Both the position numbers and the translations under genes were made by a program. Source: Clostridium aceticum (GTDB lineage: Bacteria; Bacillota; Clostridia; Peptostreptococcales; Natronincolaceae). From it: a stretch of 64,000 nucleotides of DNA. The DNA lies in the NCBI RefSeq assembly GCF_001042715.1, contig NZ_CP009687.1, forward strand, positions 3,897,418-3,961,417, written 5' to 3'. Shown here piece by piece: positions 8,489-16,463 of the stretch (positions within the stretch are counted from its first letter, which is position 1; each line of letters opens with the position of its first letter). The notes beneath the pieces are model-generated. The model saw nothing but the letters and a program-made list of their open reading frames with translations. It did no database searches and was not told the DNA's origin.

Positions 8489-9472
8489 TTGGAGGAAATT
8501 TTATTTACTGCTATAAAAGGAATTAAGGTAGGTCATGCAGAAAACCTTGAGGCAGCTACGGGCTGTACTGTCATTCTTTGTGAGGAAGGGGCTGTCGGAG
8601 GCGTCGATGTACGAGGAGGTGCTCCTGGTACTCGGGAAACAGAACTTTTAAATCCATTAAATCTTGTAGAAAAACTTCATGCTGTTCTTTTAGCAGGTGG
8701 AAGTGCTTTTGGACTAGATGCAGCAGCAGGGGTAATGTCCTATTTAGAAGAAAAAGGAATAGGTTTTGATGTAGGTGTTACCACCGTACCTATTGTAGGG
8801 GCTGCTGTGCTATTTGATTTGCTAGTCGGAGATTATAAGATTCGTCCTGATAAAGAGATGGGCTATAAAGCCTGTGAAAATGCCAGCAGCCAGCCCCCTC
8901 TTCAAGGAACAATAGGGGCAGGTACAGGGGCAACTATTGGGAAGTGCTTAGGGCCTGAGTATGCTATGAAGGGAGGTGTCGGAAGTTACGGTATAAAAGT
9001 GGGGGATTTAATGGTAGCAGCTTTGGTGGCGGTCAATTCTTTTGGAGATGTAGTAGATCCCTCTACAGGAGAAGTGATTAGCGGTGCATTATCCCCTGAT
9101 GGACTATCCTTTGCTAATACAGAAAAGGTCCTACTTCAGCAGTACAATAATAATAAAAATTTATTTACAGGCAACACCACCATAGGTGTTATTGCAACCA
9201 ATGGAAAACTCACAAAAGCAGGAGCCAGCAAAGTTGCCTCCATGGCCCATAATGGCTATGCAAGAAGTATCCGTCCAGCTCATACCATGGTGGATGGAGA
9301 CACTATCTTCACTATGGCTACTGGTGAGGTAGAGGCGGATATCAGTGCAACAGGCTTATTAGCAGCTAAAGTAATGGAAGAAGCCGTAGTAAGAGCAGTA
9401 AAGCATGCTACTTCTTTAGATGGCCTAAAGTGTTATGCTGACTGTCATCCTGAGCATAGCGAAGGATCTTGA
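8489..9472 (+). CDS. P1/DmpA-family peptidase (L-aminopeptidase/D-esterase-like), repeat-extended C-terminus
   Basis: This 327-residue member of the peptidase S58 (DmpA/BapA) family carries GIKVGHAENLEAATGCTV and GGAPGTRETELLNP near the N-terminus, LLAGGSAFGLDAAAG near residue 72, and GNTTIGVIATNG near residue 225. The last should hold the autoprocessed N-terminal nucleophile, here Thr where DmpA/BapA have Ser. Members are Ntn-type hydrolases acting on N-terminal residues or beta-peptides; the substrate here is unknown. TTG 8489 is the start, with AAAAAAGGAG 8 bases upstream. The final residues DCHPEHSEGS are encoded by a family A repeat, so the original stop has been replaced. Confidence 0.85.
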   Translation: MEEILFTAIKGIKVGHAENLEAATGCTVILCEEGAVGGVDVRGGAPGTRETELLNPLNLVEKLHAVLLAGGSAFGLDAAAGVMSYLEEKGIGFDVGVTTVPIVGAAVLFDLLVGDYKIRPDKEMGYKACENASSQPPLQGTIGAGTGATIGKCLGPEYAMKGGVGSYGIKVGDLMVAALVAVNSFGDVVDPSTGEVISGALSPDGLSFANTEKVLLQQYNNNKNLFTGNTTIGVIATNGKLTKAGASKVASMAHNGYARSIRPAHTMVDGDTIFTMATGEVEADISATGLLAAKVMEEAVVRAVKHATSLDGLKCYADCHPEHSEGS

Positions 9473-9517
9473 AATAACGAAGGATGACAAGTCGTGGTTT
9501 AAATTAACGCTAATGAT
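9442..9517. repeat. MITE-like repeat family A, copy 3 (overlaps a CDS end)
   Basis: ACTGTCATCCTGAGCATAGC begins inside the peptidase gene, and the right end TTAACGCTAATGAT is intact. The left terminal repeat is missing, so only the right part remains. The peptidase uses a TGA within the element. Confidence 0.75.
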
Positions 9518-9540
9518 TTTTAAGTAATCCTATTAGATAG

Positions 9541-9574
9541 GCAAACCCTATTCTTGGCAAAGAATAGGGTTTGC
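9541..9574. terminator. Terminator between the peptidase and HD-GYP genes
   Basis: A 15-bp perfect stem GCAAACCCTATTCTT/AAGAATAGGGTTTGC with a GGCA loop separates two convergent genes. T runs are weak on both sides. Confidence 0.65.
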
Positions 9575-10669
9575 TTATGTGCTCAGCTTATAAATCGTGT
9601 CTTCAATTACTAAGCTATTTTCCTTTAAAAGATTACATAGCCATGGTGTTACTTTTTTTCCCTCCTCTGTTAAAATCTTCACCACTGGTCTTAAGTAAGT
9701 AAAATCATTTACTTCCTCTACAATGCCTTCAAAACCATTACTAAGTTTTATTAGGGTTCCCACAGGATAAGGATTTACCTTAGAAACAAAGGCTTTTACC
9801 AATTCTCCATCAAAAAATCTTCCACTTGCACCCATAATGTACTCTATAGCTTCCTTTGCTGGCAGGGCCCGCCGATAATGTCTATCGGCAGTTAGGGCAT
9901 CATAGACATCAGCGATAGCTGTAATTCTTGAGTAAAGGTGTATCTCGTCTCCCTTTAGATTTACTGGATAACCACTGCCGTCTATCCTCTCTTGGTGCTG
10001 TAGACTTATAATTCGAGCTGTAGCAGAAAAGTCTGTATACTCCTTTAGAAAGCTAAAACCCTTGGTAGTGTGCTGCTGCATTTCTTGAAACTCCTCGTCA
10101 GTTAAAGCACCAGGTTTCTTTAATATGCTTTCTGGTACAAAGACCTTACCTATATCATGTACCGTGGCACCAATAGATAAATCATAAAGTTCATTGCGGT
10201 TTAGCTCAACACTAATTCCTAAAAGTAGAGCATGTAGCATAACATTGACAGAGTGGGCGTAAGTATAGTTGTCAACATTTCTTATATCCACAAGGCTCAT
10301 CACTAAAGCCTTTTGGGTGAACACTTCATCTGTTATAATTTTCATTAATCCCACTAGTTCCTTCATATTTCGTTGGATTTCTCTAGCTTCATTGGATAGT
10401 AGTTTTTTATCTTGTGGAATTGTATGCATGATTTTTTTTATAACAGCAGTGGTCCTTTGTCGAATCTCAGGTTTAATCATATCCTGTATTTCTTGATGGC
10501 TGATATCATCCAATATATAAAGAGAATAGTACCCTTGCTTTTTTATCTTATGGATTAACCCCTCCGTTAATTTAACACCCTTCGCTAAAAGAACCAATCC
10601 TTCTTCATTAAATAGGGGCTGGGCCAGAAAGTCTCCTTCTCTAGCATAATCGATAGGTACATATCTCAT
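9575..10669 (-). CDS. HD-GYP domain protein, paralogue of the 1286 gene
   Basis: This 364-residue protein is collinear with the product of 1286-2374: an N-terminal region containing PLFNEEGLVLLAKGVKL, then an HD-GYP domain with VHDIGKVFVPESILKK near residue 172 and LQHQERIDGSGYP near 225. Both metal-site signatures are intact, so cyclic-di-GMP hydrolysis is the best guess. In the GYP loop the paralogue at 1286 has DTGYP where this one has GSGYP. It is transcribed alone; the DUF1934-ddl pair upstream is separated by about 100 bp. No sensory or membrane domain is evident. Confidence 0.85.
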   Translation of the reverse strand: MRYVPIDYAREGDFLAQPLFNEEGLVLLAKGVKLTEGLIHKIKKQGYYSLYILDDISHQEIQDMIKPEIRQRTTAVIKKIMHTIPQDKKLLSNEAREIQRNMKELVGLMKIITDEVFTQKALVMSLVDIRNVDNYTYAHSVNVMLHALLLGISVELNRNELYDLSIGATVHDIGKVFVPESILKKPGALTDEEFQEMQQHTTKGFSFLKEYTDFSATARIISLQHQERIDGSGYPVNLKGDEIHLYSRITAIADVYDALTADRHYRRALPAKEAIEYIMGASGRFFDGELVKAFVSKVNPYPVGTLIKLSNGFEGIVEEVNDFTYLRPVVKILTEEGKKVTPWLCNLLKENSLVIEDTIYKLST

Positions 10670-10766
10670 TTTCCTTCCTCCTACTGCTTAACTGCTATCA
10701 TTTGCTATAGATATATCTCTTATGTGGCTCTAAATCCCTTTTTATATTATCACATTTTTCTATCCT

Positions 10767-11198
10767 TTACATCAACTGAATTTTTAGTTGATTTGTAGTG
10801 TCCGCCAGCCCCTCAATCCATAAGTCATAGTGAATTTCGATGGCACCTTTTTTCCCATCCTGCAAATGAACATTTAGTTCTTTTGTGAAAATCTCCATTT
10901 CAAAGTCGCCGTATTGTGTACTATACTGGGAGATAAAGCTCTTTCCTTTTTCAAAAACCAGTTGTAGCCCTGAGCTGCCAAAACGCTTCATGGACACTCT
11001 GTTTTTTCCTTCAATCTTTAATGTGGTGGTGGCACCCTCCATCCCGGAAATTTCCGACTCCTCATAAATAATATACAGACTTTCTTTTTTATCATAAAAG
11101 GTTCCTTCTGTTACTAATTCTATTTTATTCTCTTCGCCTTTTTTATCCTTTTGAATCCCCATTACTCGGATCATCCTTGTTTCCTTCATCTCATCCAT
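10767..11198 (-). CDS. DUF1934 (YwiB-like) beta-barrel protein
   Basis: This is a 143-residue hypothetical protein of the DUF1934 family. It opens with a beta-rich stretch (RVMGIQKDKKG), has the conserved YIIYEESEISGMEG and GATTTLKIEG segments, and ends LKIQLM. Known members adopt a lipocalin-like barrel without a defined function. It starts 9 bases after ddl ends on the same strand and is probably co-transcribed with it. Several in-frame ATGs crowd the 5' end (11198, 11189), and AAAAAGGATGG precedes them, so the start is uncertain by a few codons. A role at the cell envelope is only suggested by the ddl linkage. Confidence 0.75.
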   Translation of the reverse strand: MDEMKETRMIRVMGIQKDKKGEENKIELVTEGTFYDKKESLYIIYEESEISGMEGATTTLKIEGKNRVSMKRFGSSGLQLVFEKGKSFISQYSTQYGDFEMEIFTKELNVHLQDGKKGAIEIHYDLWIEGLADTTNQLKIQLM

Positions 11199-11207
11199 CC
11201 TTTTTCA

Positions 11208-12257
11208 CTAGTATCGTTGCGGTCTCTCTTGAAATCTTTCAATCGCCAATGTTATTAGTTTATCAATTAATGCTTCATAAGACAATCCCGTGGCTTCCCA
11301 CATTTTAGGATACATACTGATCTTTGTAAAACCCGGCATCGTATTGATTTCATTGAAGTATATTCGACCGCCCTGTCTTGCAACAAAAAAATCTACCCGA
11401 GCTAATCCACAACAATCCATCAATTTATACACTTTTAAAGCTAGCTGCTGTACTTCCTTAGTGACCTCCTCTGGTAAGTCCGCAGGAATCTGAAACCTGC
11501 TGGTACCATCAAAGTATTTATCTTTGTAGTCATAAAATTCATGAGAGGGTATAATCTCAGCCGGCAGGGAGGCTACAGCTTCATCATTACCTAAAACGGA
11601 ACACTCGATTTCTCTTCCATCAATAAACTCCTCAACCACAATTTTTCTATCATATTCAAAGGCTTTTTTTACAGCCTCCACCAACTCCTGCTTCGTTTTC
11701 GCTTTAGAAATCCCTACACTTGAACCCAGATTAGCAGGCTTGACAAACATAGGATACCCCAAGCTTTCTTCCATCTCTTTTATATATTCTTCTTGTTTTT
11801 TTATATAGCTGCTATGAAGTACCGTTTTATATTTGGCTTGAGGTATATTTTCTGCAATACATAGTTTTTTTGTCATTGCCTTATCCATCCCTATAGCAGA
11901 CGCCATTACACTGGCACCTACATAAGGAAGGTTGATCATTTCTAGTAGACCTTGAATCGTACCATCCTCACCAAAGGGTCCATGCAAGATAGGAAAGACA
12001 ACATCTATTTGAGATGTCGCAGTTTTACCCAAAGAAAGAAATTCTTGTTTTTTTCCTAAGCCTTCCCATTCACCGGTAGGTATTTTATCTATAGGTCCAT
12101 CGTAATGTTTCCAAATACCTTCTTTTGTAATCCCTACAGGTATAATATTGTATTTTTCTCTATTCATTACCTTTAGTACGGAAGCCGCCGACATAAGAGA
12201 TACTTCATGCTCTCCAGACTGCCCTCCAAAGACCACCATGATATTTAGCTTTTTCAT
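11208..12257 (-). CDS. ddl: D-alanine--D-alanine ligase
   Basis: This 349-residue ATP-grasp enzyme makes the D-Ala-D-Ala dipeptide for peptidoglycan. The N-terminus has the GGQSGEHEVSLMSA motif, followed by HGPFGEDGTIQG, the ATP-grasp KPANLGSSVGISKA, and the omega-loop region FYDYKDKYFDG. The C-terminus has ARVDFF and FNEINTMPGFT. The Tyr-Lys omega loop argues for D-Ala rather than D-lactate or D-serine as second substrate. RBS AGGAAGGTGG lies close to the ATG. It is followed after 9 bases by the DUF1934 gene. Confidence 0.95.
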   Translation of the reverse strand: MKKLNIMVVFGGQSGEHEVSLMSAASVLKVMNREKYNIIPVGITKEGIWKHYDGPIDKIPTGEWEGLGKKQEFLSLGKTATSQIDVVFPILHGPFGEDGTIQGLLEMINLPYVGASVMASAIGMDKAMTKKLCIAENIPQAKYKTVLHSSYIKKQEEYIKEMEESLGYPMFVKPANLGSSVGISKAKTKQELVEAVKKAFEYDRKIVVEEFIDGREIECSVLGNDEAVASLPAEIIPSHEFYDYKDKYFDGTSRFQIPADLPEEVTKEVQQLALKVYKLMDCCGLARVDFFVARQGGRIYFNEINTMPGFTKISMYPKMWEATGLSYEALIDKLITLAIERFQERPQRY

Positions 12258-12335
12258 ATTTCCACCTTCCTTTACTTCTTAATTAATATTCTACCTTTAT
12301 CATAAGTATTATTCAACTTTTATATCTTTGCCAAA

Positions 12336-12367
12336 AATTTAAAAAAGCAGAGAATAAATTCTCCGCT
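12336..12367 (-). terminator. Terminator of the 13739/12434 membrane-protein operon
   Basis: An AGC-GAGAA/TTCTC-GCT stem with one mismatch lies downstream of the 419-residue gene. On the minus strand it is followed by TTTTTTAAATTTTTGG. Confidence 0.65.
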
Positions 12368-12433
12368 GGGACAGCTTATCTTTTTCCTTCTTTTACATTC
12401 TACAAATTTTACTTTGATTCAATATCTCCCATA

Positions 12434-13693
12434 CTACTCTAAATCTAACTTTCTAACACCCAAAGCATAATGAGACCAAAGTGTGTCTTTTACTGTTTCT
12501 AATTGAGTCTCTTTGCACTGGATGATAAGGACTACTTCTGTTGCTCTATATTTTTCCTGTCTATTTGAATATTTTTTTGTTATGATTAACTTTATGATTA
12601 AGCCTAAACTAAAACCAAAGGCCAAACCAATTAGTGCCCACCATATAGGTCCCCACTTTAGTATAAAGCCATAAATCGTCCCAAAAAGCATAAATATCGC
12701 TCCTAATATTGCAGGCAAATCAAATAAACTCAACCCATCAGAAAAGTGCATACTATCAAACAGTACCCTGTCTTCCCCTCTTTTATCCATAGGAACAGCA
12801 AAAATATCTTCTTTTGGAATCCCCTTCATTTGAATTGCCGTAATAGCCATTTCCAAGTACACTGAATGTTCAAATGTTGATATGATATACACAGGATCAC
12901 CCTCGCTCTTTTTTCTTCTCTTCGGCATAGGAAAGTTTTGACTCTGATAGTCCCTTTTAAGAAACTTAGATTGTTCCCACTCAAACAATTTGTTATTCTC
13001 AACGGTATTTACATAGGCATCGTATATGGCAAACATATATACGGAGGGAATATTTAAAAGCCACTGTGGATCAACAATAGATTTTGCTTCCTGAAAATTA
13101 CCTAAGAAAGATGCGTGTATTGCCGGAAGCAGCTTTGAAAAGTACATAATAACAATCCACCAAATAAGAATAAATGCTGCAGTAACAATTCGATGAATGT
13201 AAAGCTGACCTAATCCTGGCATGATAAAGGACCATCCTGCTGCCACCAATGGTTTTCTTTTGTCTAAATAATTGATTTCCATTGCACTTACTATTTGTGG
13301 TGTAATTTGTGCATCTTCCCTTGCTGCCAAAACATAGTAATTATTTATGTCTGCTGCTGTACGATAGCCATCCCATATAGCAAAAATATAGGTCGCAATA
13401 TAAAGCAATAGCCACTGGGTATCAAGCACTTCTTTTGCCCTATCAAATCTTCCTATGAAGGAATAGAGAATTGCAAGATTCAAATTAGACTGTATATTAA
13501 CGATTACTTCCCATAAAAACAAAAGAAATCCCCTTAGATATTTTGATAGCAGCATATGTCCCGCACCAGGGAAGGCAGCAGACCACCATGCGATTACATA
13601 AGGGTTTCGTAAATGCAATTGTGTTGTGCCGAATATGCTGACATAGGCCTTTTGGCGACGGGGTGAAAACCGATTCATTATATCTTTATTCAT
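12434..13693 (-). CDS. Multi-spanning membrane protein with internal duplication, function unknown
   Basis: This 419-residue protein has two tandem copies of a roughly 95-residue membrane unit. The first runs from NPYVIAWWSAAFPGAGHMLL, the second from KPLVAAGWSFIMPGLGQLYI. Each ends in a DTQWLL or DPQWLL block, then FAIWDGY or FAIYDAY. The P-G-G/A-G-x-L pattern recalls TM2/DUF5683-type small membrane modules. A soluble segment around residues 260-310 (PVYIISTFEHSVYLEMAITA) precedes two further hydrophobic segments with a glycine-rich centre. It lies 45 bp downstream of the CBO0543-like gene and is probably co-transcribed. I do not recognise a biochemical function. Confidence 0.7.
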   Translation of the reverse strand: MNKDIMNRFSPRRQKAYVSIFGTTQLHLRNPYVIAWWSAAFPGAGHMLLSKYLRGFLLFLWEVIVNIQSNLNLAILYSFIGRFDRAKEVLDTQWLLLYIATYIFAIWDGYRTAADINNYYVLAAREDAQITPQIVSAMEINYLDKRKPLVAAGWSFIMPGLGQLYIHRIVTAAFILIWWIVIMYFSKLLPAIHASFLGNFQEAKSIVDPQWLLNIPSVYMFAIYDAYVNTVENNKLFEWEQSKFLKRDYQSQNFPMPKRRKKSEGDPVYIISTFEHSVYLEMAITAIQMKGIPKEDIFAVPMDKRGEDRVLFDSMHFSDGLSLFDLPAILGAIFMLFGTIYGFILKWGPIWWALIGLAFGFSLGLIIKLIITKKYSNRQEKYRATEVVLIIQCKETQLETVKDTLWSHYALGVRKLDLE

Positions 13694-13738
13694 AACAAAT
13701 GCACCCTTTCAAGCTTCATACTTCCTTATGACTTTTAC

Positions 13739-14290
13739 TTAAACCTTAGACCTCCTGCCAAGCCACATGATGATCCACTTACAGAAGACTGCAATTGCAA
13801 TATAAATAGGGAAGGAATATATGTATCTCCAGTGAAATAATTTATAAATACCTATCCATACCAACATAGGTTCTGCGACAAAGGCATATAGAAGGGCTAC
13901 GATGGTGGCTACAATAATATATTGTTTCCATTCAGGATACTTTTGATAGAAAATTGTATAGACAACCGGCATCACTGTAAGATCAATAGAAAATAAACGA
14001 GGTATCGTGGGCAGTAATCGAATCGGATAAGTCCACAGTACAAGTTCAGTACCTATAACATCTAGCACGATTGAAATTGTACTCACTAAAAATCCGTAGG
14101 ATAGGAGTTCATAGATTCGTTTCTTATCAATCATCTTCCACCATATGTATAGCAAAAAAATGAAGACAGCTAAATGAAGGAACCACTGCCATGTACCAAA
14201 TTCAGATGTATACCAGTGGGAAAGAGACCTGTCCCTATACAGTCTTTTTGCCTCTATCATTTTATTGGTCAATTCATTTCCACCATTCAC
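13739..14290 (-). CDS. CBO0543-like integral membrane protein
   Basis: This 183-residue protein has about five hydrophobic helices and resembles the clostridial/bacillar CBO0543 family of small membrane proteins of unknown role. The conserved-looking SIVLDVIGTELVLWTYP and HWRYIYSFPIYI blocks carry aromatic and charged residues in membrane segments. The start is unclear. GTG 14290 has no well-placed ribosome site, because AGGAAGGAG is 16 or more bases away; a TTG six codons in, with GGTGGA upstream, is an alternative. It is the first gene of a two-gene unit. A family A repeat lies just upstream. Confidence 0.65.
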   Translation of the reverse strand: MNGGNELTNKMIEAKRLYRDRSLSHWYTSEFGTWQWFLHLAVFIFLLYIWWKMIDKKRIYELLSYGFLVSTISIVLDVIGTELVLWTYPIRLLPTIPRLFSIDLTVMPVVYTIFYQKYPEWKQYIIVATIVALLYAFVAEPMLVWIGIYKLFHWRYIYSFPIYIAIAVFCKWIIMWLGRRSKV

Positions 14291-14367
14291 GATTTACTTG
14301 TTCACTCCTTCCTGTATATACGCTTATTTTTTCCCTAGTTCGTTCTTTATATGTTTGATATTTCTTT

Positions 14368-14482
14368 ATCATAAGCGTTAACTTAACACAATTATTTCTA
14401 AAATTCTGTCGAACTGTCATCCTTCGACTCCGCTTTGCTCCCCTTAGTATGATAAATTATGGTTTCGGTTAACGCTAATGGT
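14368..14482. repeat. MITE-like repeat family A, copy 4
   Basis: The left end ATCATAAGCGTTAACTTAA is intact. The right end is GGTTAACGCTAATGGT. The interior is short, with AACTGTCATCCTTCGACTC and TATGATAAATTATGG. It lies between spoIIR and the CBO0543-like gene. Confidence 0.8.
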
Positions 14483-14512
14483 TTCCTTACTGAATTTTTA
14501 TTATTTTGAGGT

Positions 14513-14540
14513 GAAAAAGCGAAGAAATAAGATTCTTCGC
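14513..14540 (-). terminator. Terminator of the ger/spoIIR operon
   Basis: An 8-bp GCGAAGAA/TTCTTCGC stem just downstream of the spoIIR stop is followed on the minus strand by TTTTTC. Confidence 0.7.
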
Positions 14541-14561
14541 CACTAAATTTGCTATTAATTT

Positions 14562-15224
14562 TTAAAATGTAGCTGCAAAACGACTTAAGCGATTTTTTGA
14601 AGTTTGATAAACTTCAACGATTTTAGATCTTAATTGTAAAGGTAATTCTCCTTTATTAGAAGCATTATAAACCAGTGTATATTCTTCCTCCGTTAAAGCA
14701 GTCTTTAATTCACGCTGGGTTCTCTCATCCGTCAAACCATTTTTAACATCTACAAAGCAGAGGGGTGGAAACATGACACACCACCAGTTCTGTCCTTCTC
14801 CTTCTCCAATTACTACCTTAAGAGCTTCGTACTTTCCAGCAGGAAATACAACGCCCCCATAGCGTCTTGTGGGGAAGGTATCCTCCACTAGTGCCGCTGA
14901 TACCTTATAGTTTTCACCATTAGCAGTAATTTCCTCTTCCGCCACTTCTTCTATTTTTAATAAATTTTCCCTAAGAATATTTCTAGTTTCTTCAATCCCG
15001 CTGGAGGTCTCTAATGTATCTCCCATAGCTGCTATAATTTTGTCCCTTACCTTTAGCTTCAACAGCTGGTCCTCAGGGTTATCACTGTTAGCCAATACAT
15101 GAAATCTTATAAGGTTGTTTCCTCGTCTTTCCAATTGAAACGCTCCTTTGCTTTCCTTCATAGGAAAGATTAAAACACTTATAACTCCTACTATCATAAA
15201 AGCCACTATAAACTTTTTATACAT
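14562..15224 (-). CDS. spoIIR: Stage II sporulation protein R
   Basis: SpoIIR is the forespore-secreted signal that activates the SpoIIGA protease, so that pro-sigma-E is processed in the mother cell. The 220-residue product has an N-terminal hydrophobic signal segment (VAFMIVGVISVLIF), the diagnostic NLIRFHVLANSDNPEDQLLKL, and YGGVVFPAGKYEALKVVIG with WWCVMFPPLCF. I chose ATG 15224 because AGGGGGA is 7 bases upstream; an in-frame start at 15275 adds a non-signal-like N-terminus. A sigma-F-type promoter lies 40-69 bases upstream, as expected from Bacillus subtilis. Confidence 0.93.
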   Translation of the reverse strand: MYKKFIVAFMIVGVISVLIFPMKESKGAFQLERRGNNLIRFHVLANSDNPEDQLLKLKVRDKIIAAMGDTLETSSGIEETRNILRENLLKIEEVAEEEITANGENYKVSAALVEDTFPTRRYGGVVFPAGKYEALKVVIGEGEGQNWWCVMFPPLCFVDVKNGLTDERTQRELKTALTEEEYTLVYNASNKGELPLQLRSKIVEVYQTSKNRLSRFAATF

Positions 15225-15263
15225 ATAATTTCCCCCTAAATCTCCATTTGATTGTTCTACTAT

Positions 15264-15293
15264 CAGTATGTACAAGTAGGGGAAAAAATATAC
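15264..15293 (-). promoter_or_regulatory. Sigma-F/G-type promoter of spoIIR
   Basis: On the minus strand GTATA (15289-15293), a 15-bp spacer and GTACATACTG (15264-15273) match the forespore consensus GYATA-N15-GGNNANAHTR with one mismatch in the -10. spoIIR is sigma-F dependent in Bacillus subtilis. The spacing and the deviation from consensus are identical to those at 20724-20753. Confidence 0.6.
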
Positions 15294-15313
15294 AGCCCTA
15301 CCTTTATCTTTTC

Positions 15314-16426
15314 TTACATACTTTCCTTGCCATTCTTTTTTAGTAGTTTCCTGATTACCATTCCTATTAGAATAGCAACAGGTGTACCGATGATAGCGAT
15401 ATAGGCGGTATAATCTGTAAAAACCCCTAAGTGATAATAAACATCGGAGATACTACTGCTGTACATAGCAACAGCATACACAAAGGGTAATGCTGGCAAA
15501 GCAAGGTAGCTATGTTCCTTTGTAGCCCCCATATCTGCCATCAACATGGTGGTTGCCAAATGAAAGGGGGCCAGTGTCATAAAAATGGTGAAAACCCACA
15601 CCGCCATCACAATAACCTCAACATTTTCAATAAAGGCTCCCGGTAGCTGGATGGTTTTAAACACACTAATAGTGGGCCATATAAGATGCTTGGTTTGTGC
15701 CACACCAAAATTTGATAGAATAGCTGCATTTAGCCCTAGATAAATAATTAGCACCACCAATATAGAAACAGGGCCTATCTTCGTGGCCTCCTGTGGTTTA
15801 TTTAAGGCGATACCAAAAACCAGTAGGAGTTCATAGCCTAAAAAACTAAATAACACGATATCCAATGCCCCAAATAGCTCTGATGGAGAGGCTTGAAAAA
15901 AAGGTCGTAAGTTTGACGGATCTGCTTGCCCAAGAGTCAAGACAAATAGGATGATAACAAAGACCACCGATGTAGGAAATATGATATTGGTCAGCCTAGC
16001 TAGGGGTTCTATGCCCTTTCTTGCCAAATAGGCAATAGGAACCAACATCGCAAGGATTGTCACCTCTAGGGGAGTCCTTCGAAGTAGTAAGGTCTTGACT
16101 ACCTCAACAAAAATTCTTAAGAGAAAACCATTGCTTCCTATTAGGTAAAGGATAAAAAATCCTGTTAGTAAATAAGCTATGGGCTTTGTCAAAGTAAGGG
16201 CAATAATCTCAAAAAAACTCTTCCTGGGGAAGGATTTTACAATATACCCATGAAGAAAAGCTATAGCCATTGTAAGAATCCCTCCACCGATCAAAATCAA
16301 CCATCCATCAGTTCCTACTGCCTCTACTAGATCCCTAGGCAACGTAAGAATACCTATGCCTATCAAGGCTAAAATTATTATATTCGTCATCTGGTAAATG
16401 GTTATACGATCATTATTGGGAAACAT
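15314..16426 (-). CDS. Spore germination permease, GerB family (second tandem copy)
   Basis: This is about 370 residues with ten or so hydrophobic helices and the spore-permease fold. It is clearly homologous to its neighbour at 16464, sharing the LIWPTISVFKTIQLPGAFIENVEV block and the FFIL.YLIG segment. I prefer ATG 16426 because GGAGGAAATGAAA puts the Shine-Dalgarno about 8 bases away; the ATG at 16432 is only 2 bases from it. It is the fourth ger gene of the operon, and spoIIR follows. Having two B subunits suggests two receptor variants sharing one A and one C. Confidence 0.9.
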   Translation of the reverse strand: MFPNNDRITIYQMTNIIILALIGIGILTLPRDLVEAVGTDGWLILIGGGILTMAIAFLHGYIVKSFPRKSFFEIIALTLTKPIAYLLTGFFILYLIGSNGFLLRIFVEVVKTLLLRRTPLEVTILAMLVPIAYLARKGIEPLARLTNIIFPTSVVFVIILFVLTLGQADPSNLRPFFQASPSELFGALDIVLFSFLGYELLLVFGIALNKPQEATKIGPVSILVVLIIYLGLNAAILSNFGVAQTKHLIWPTISVFKTIQLPGAFIENVEVIVMAVWVFTIFMTLAPFHLATTMLMADMGATKEHSYLALPALPFVYAVAMYSSSISDVYYHLGVFTDYTAYIAIIGTPVAILIGMVIRKLLKKNGKESM

Positions 16427-16463
16427 TTTCATTTCCTCCTTCTTTATTGTGATGCTTTTTCTT

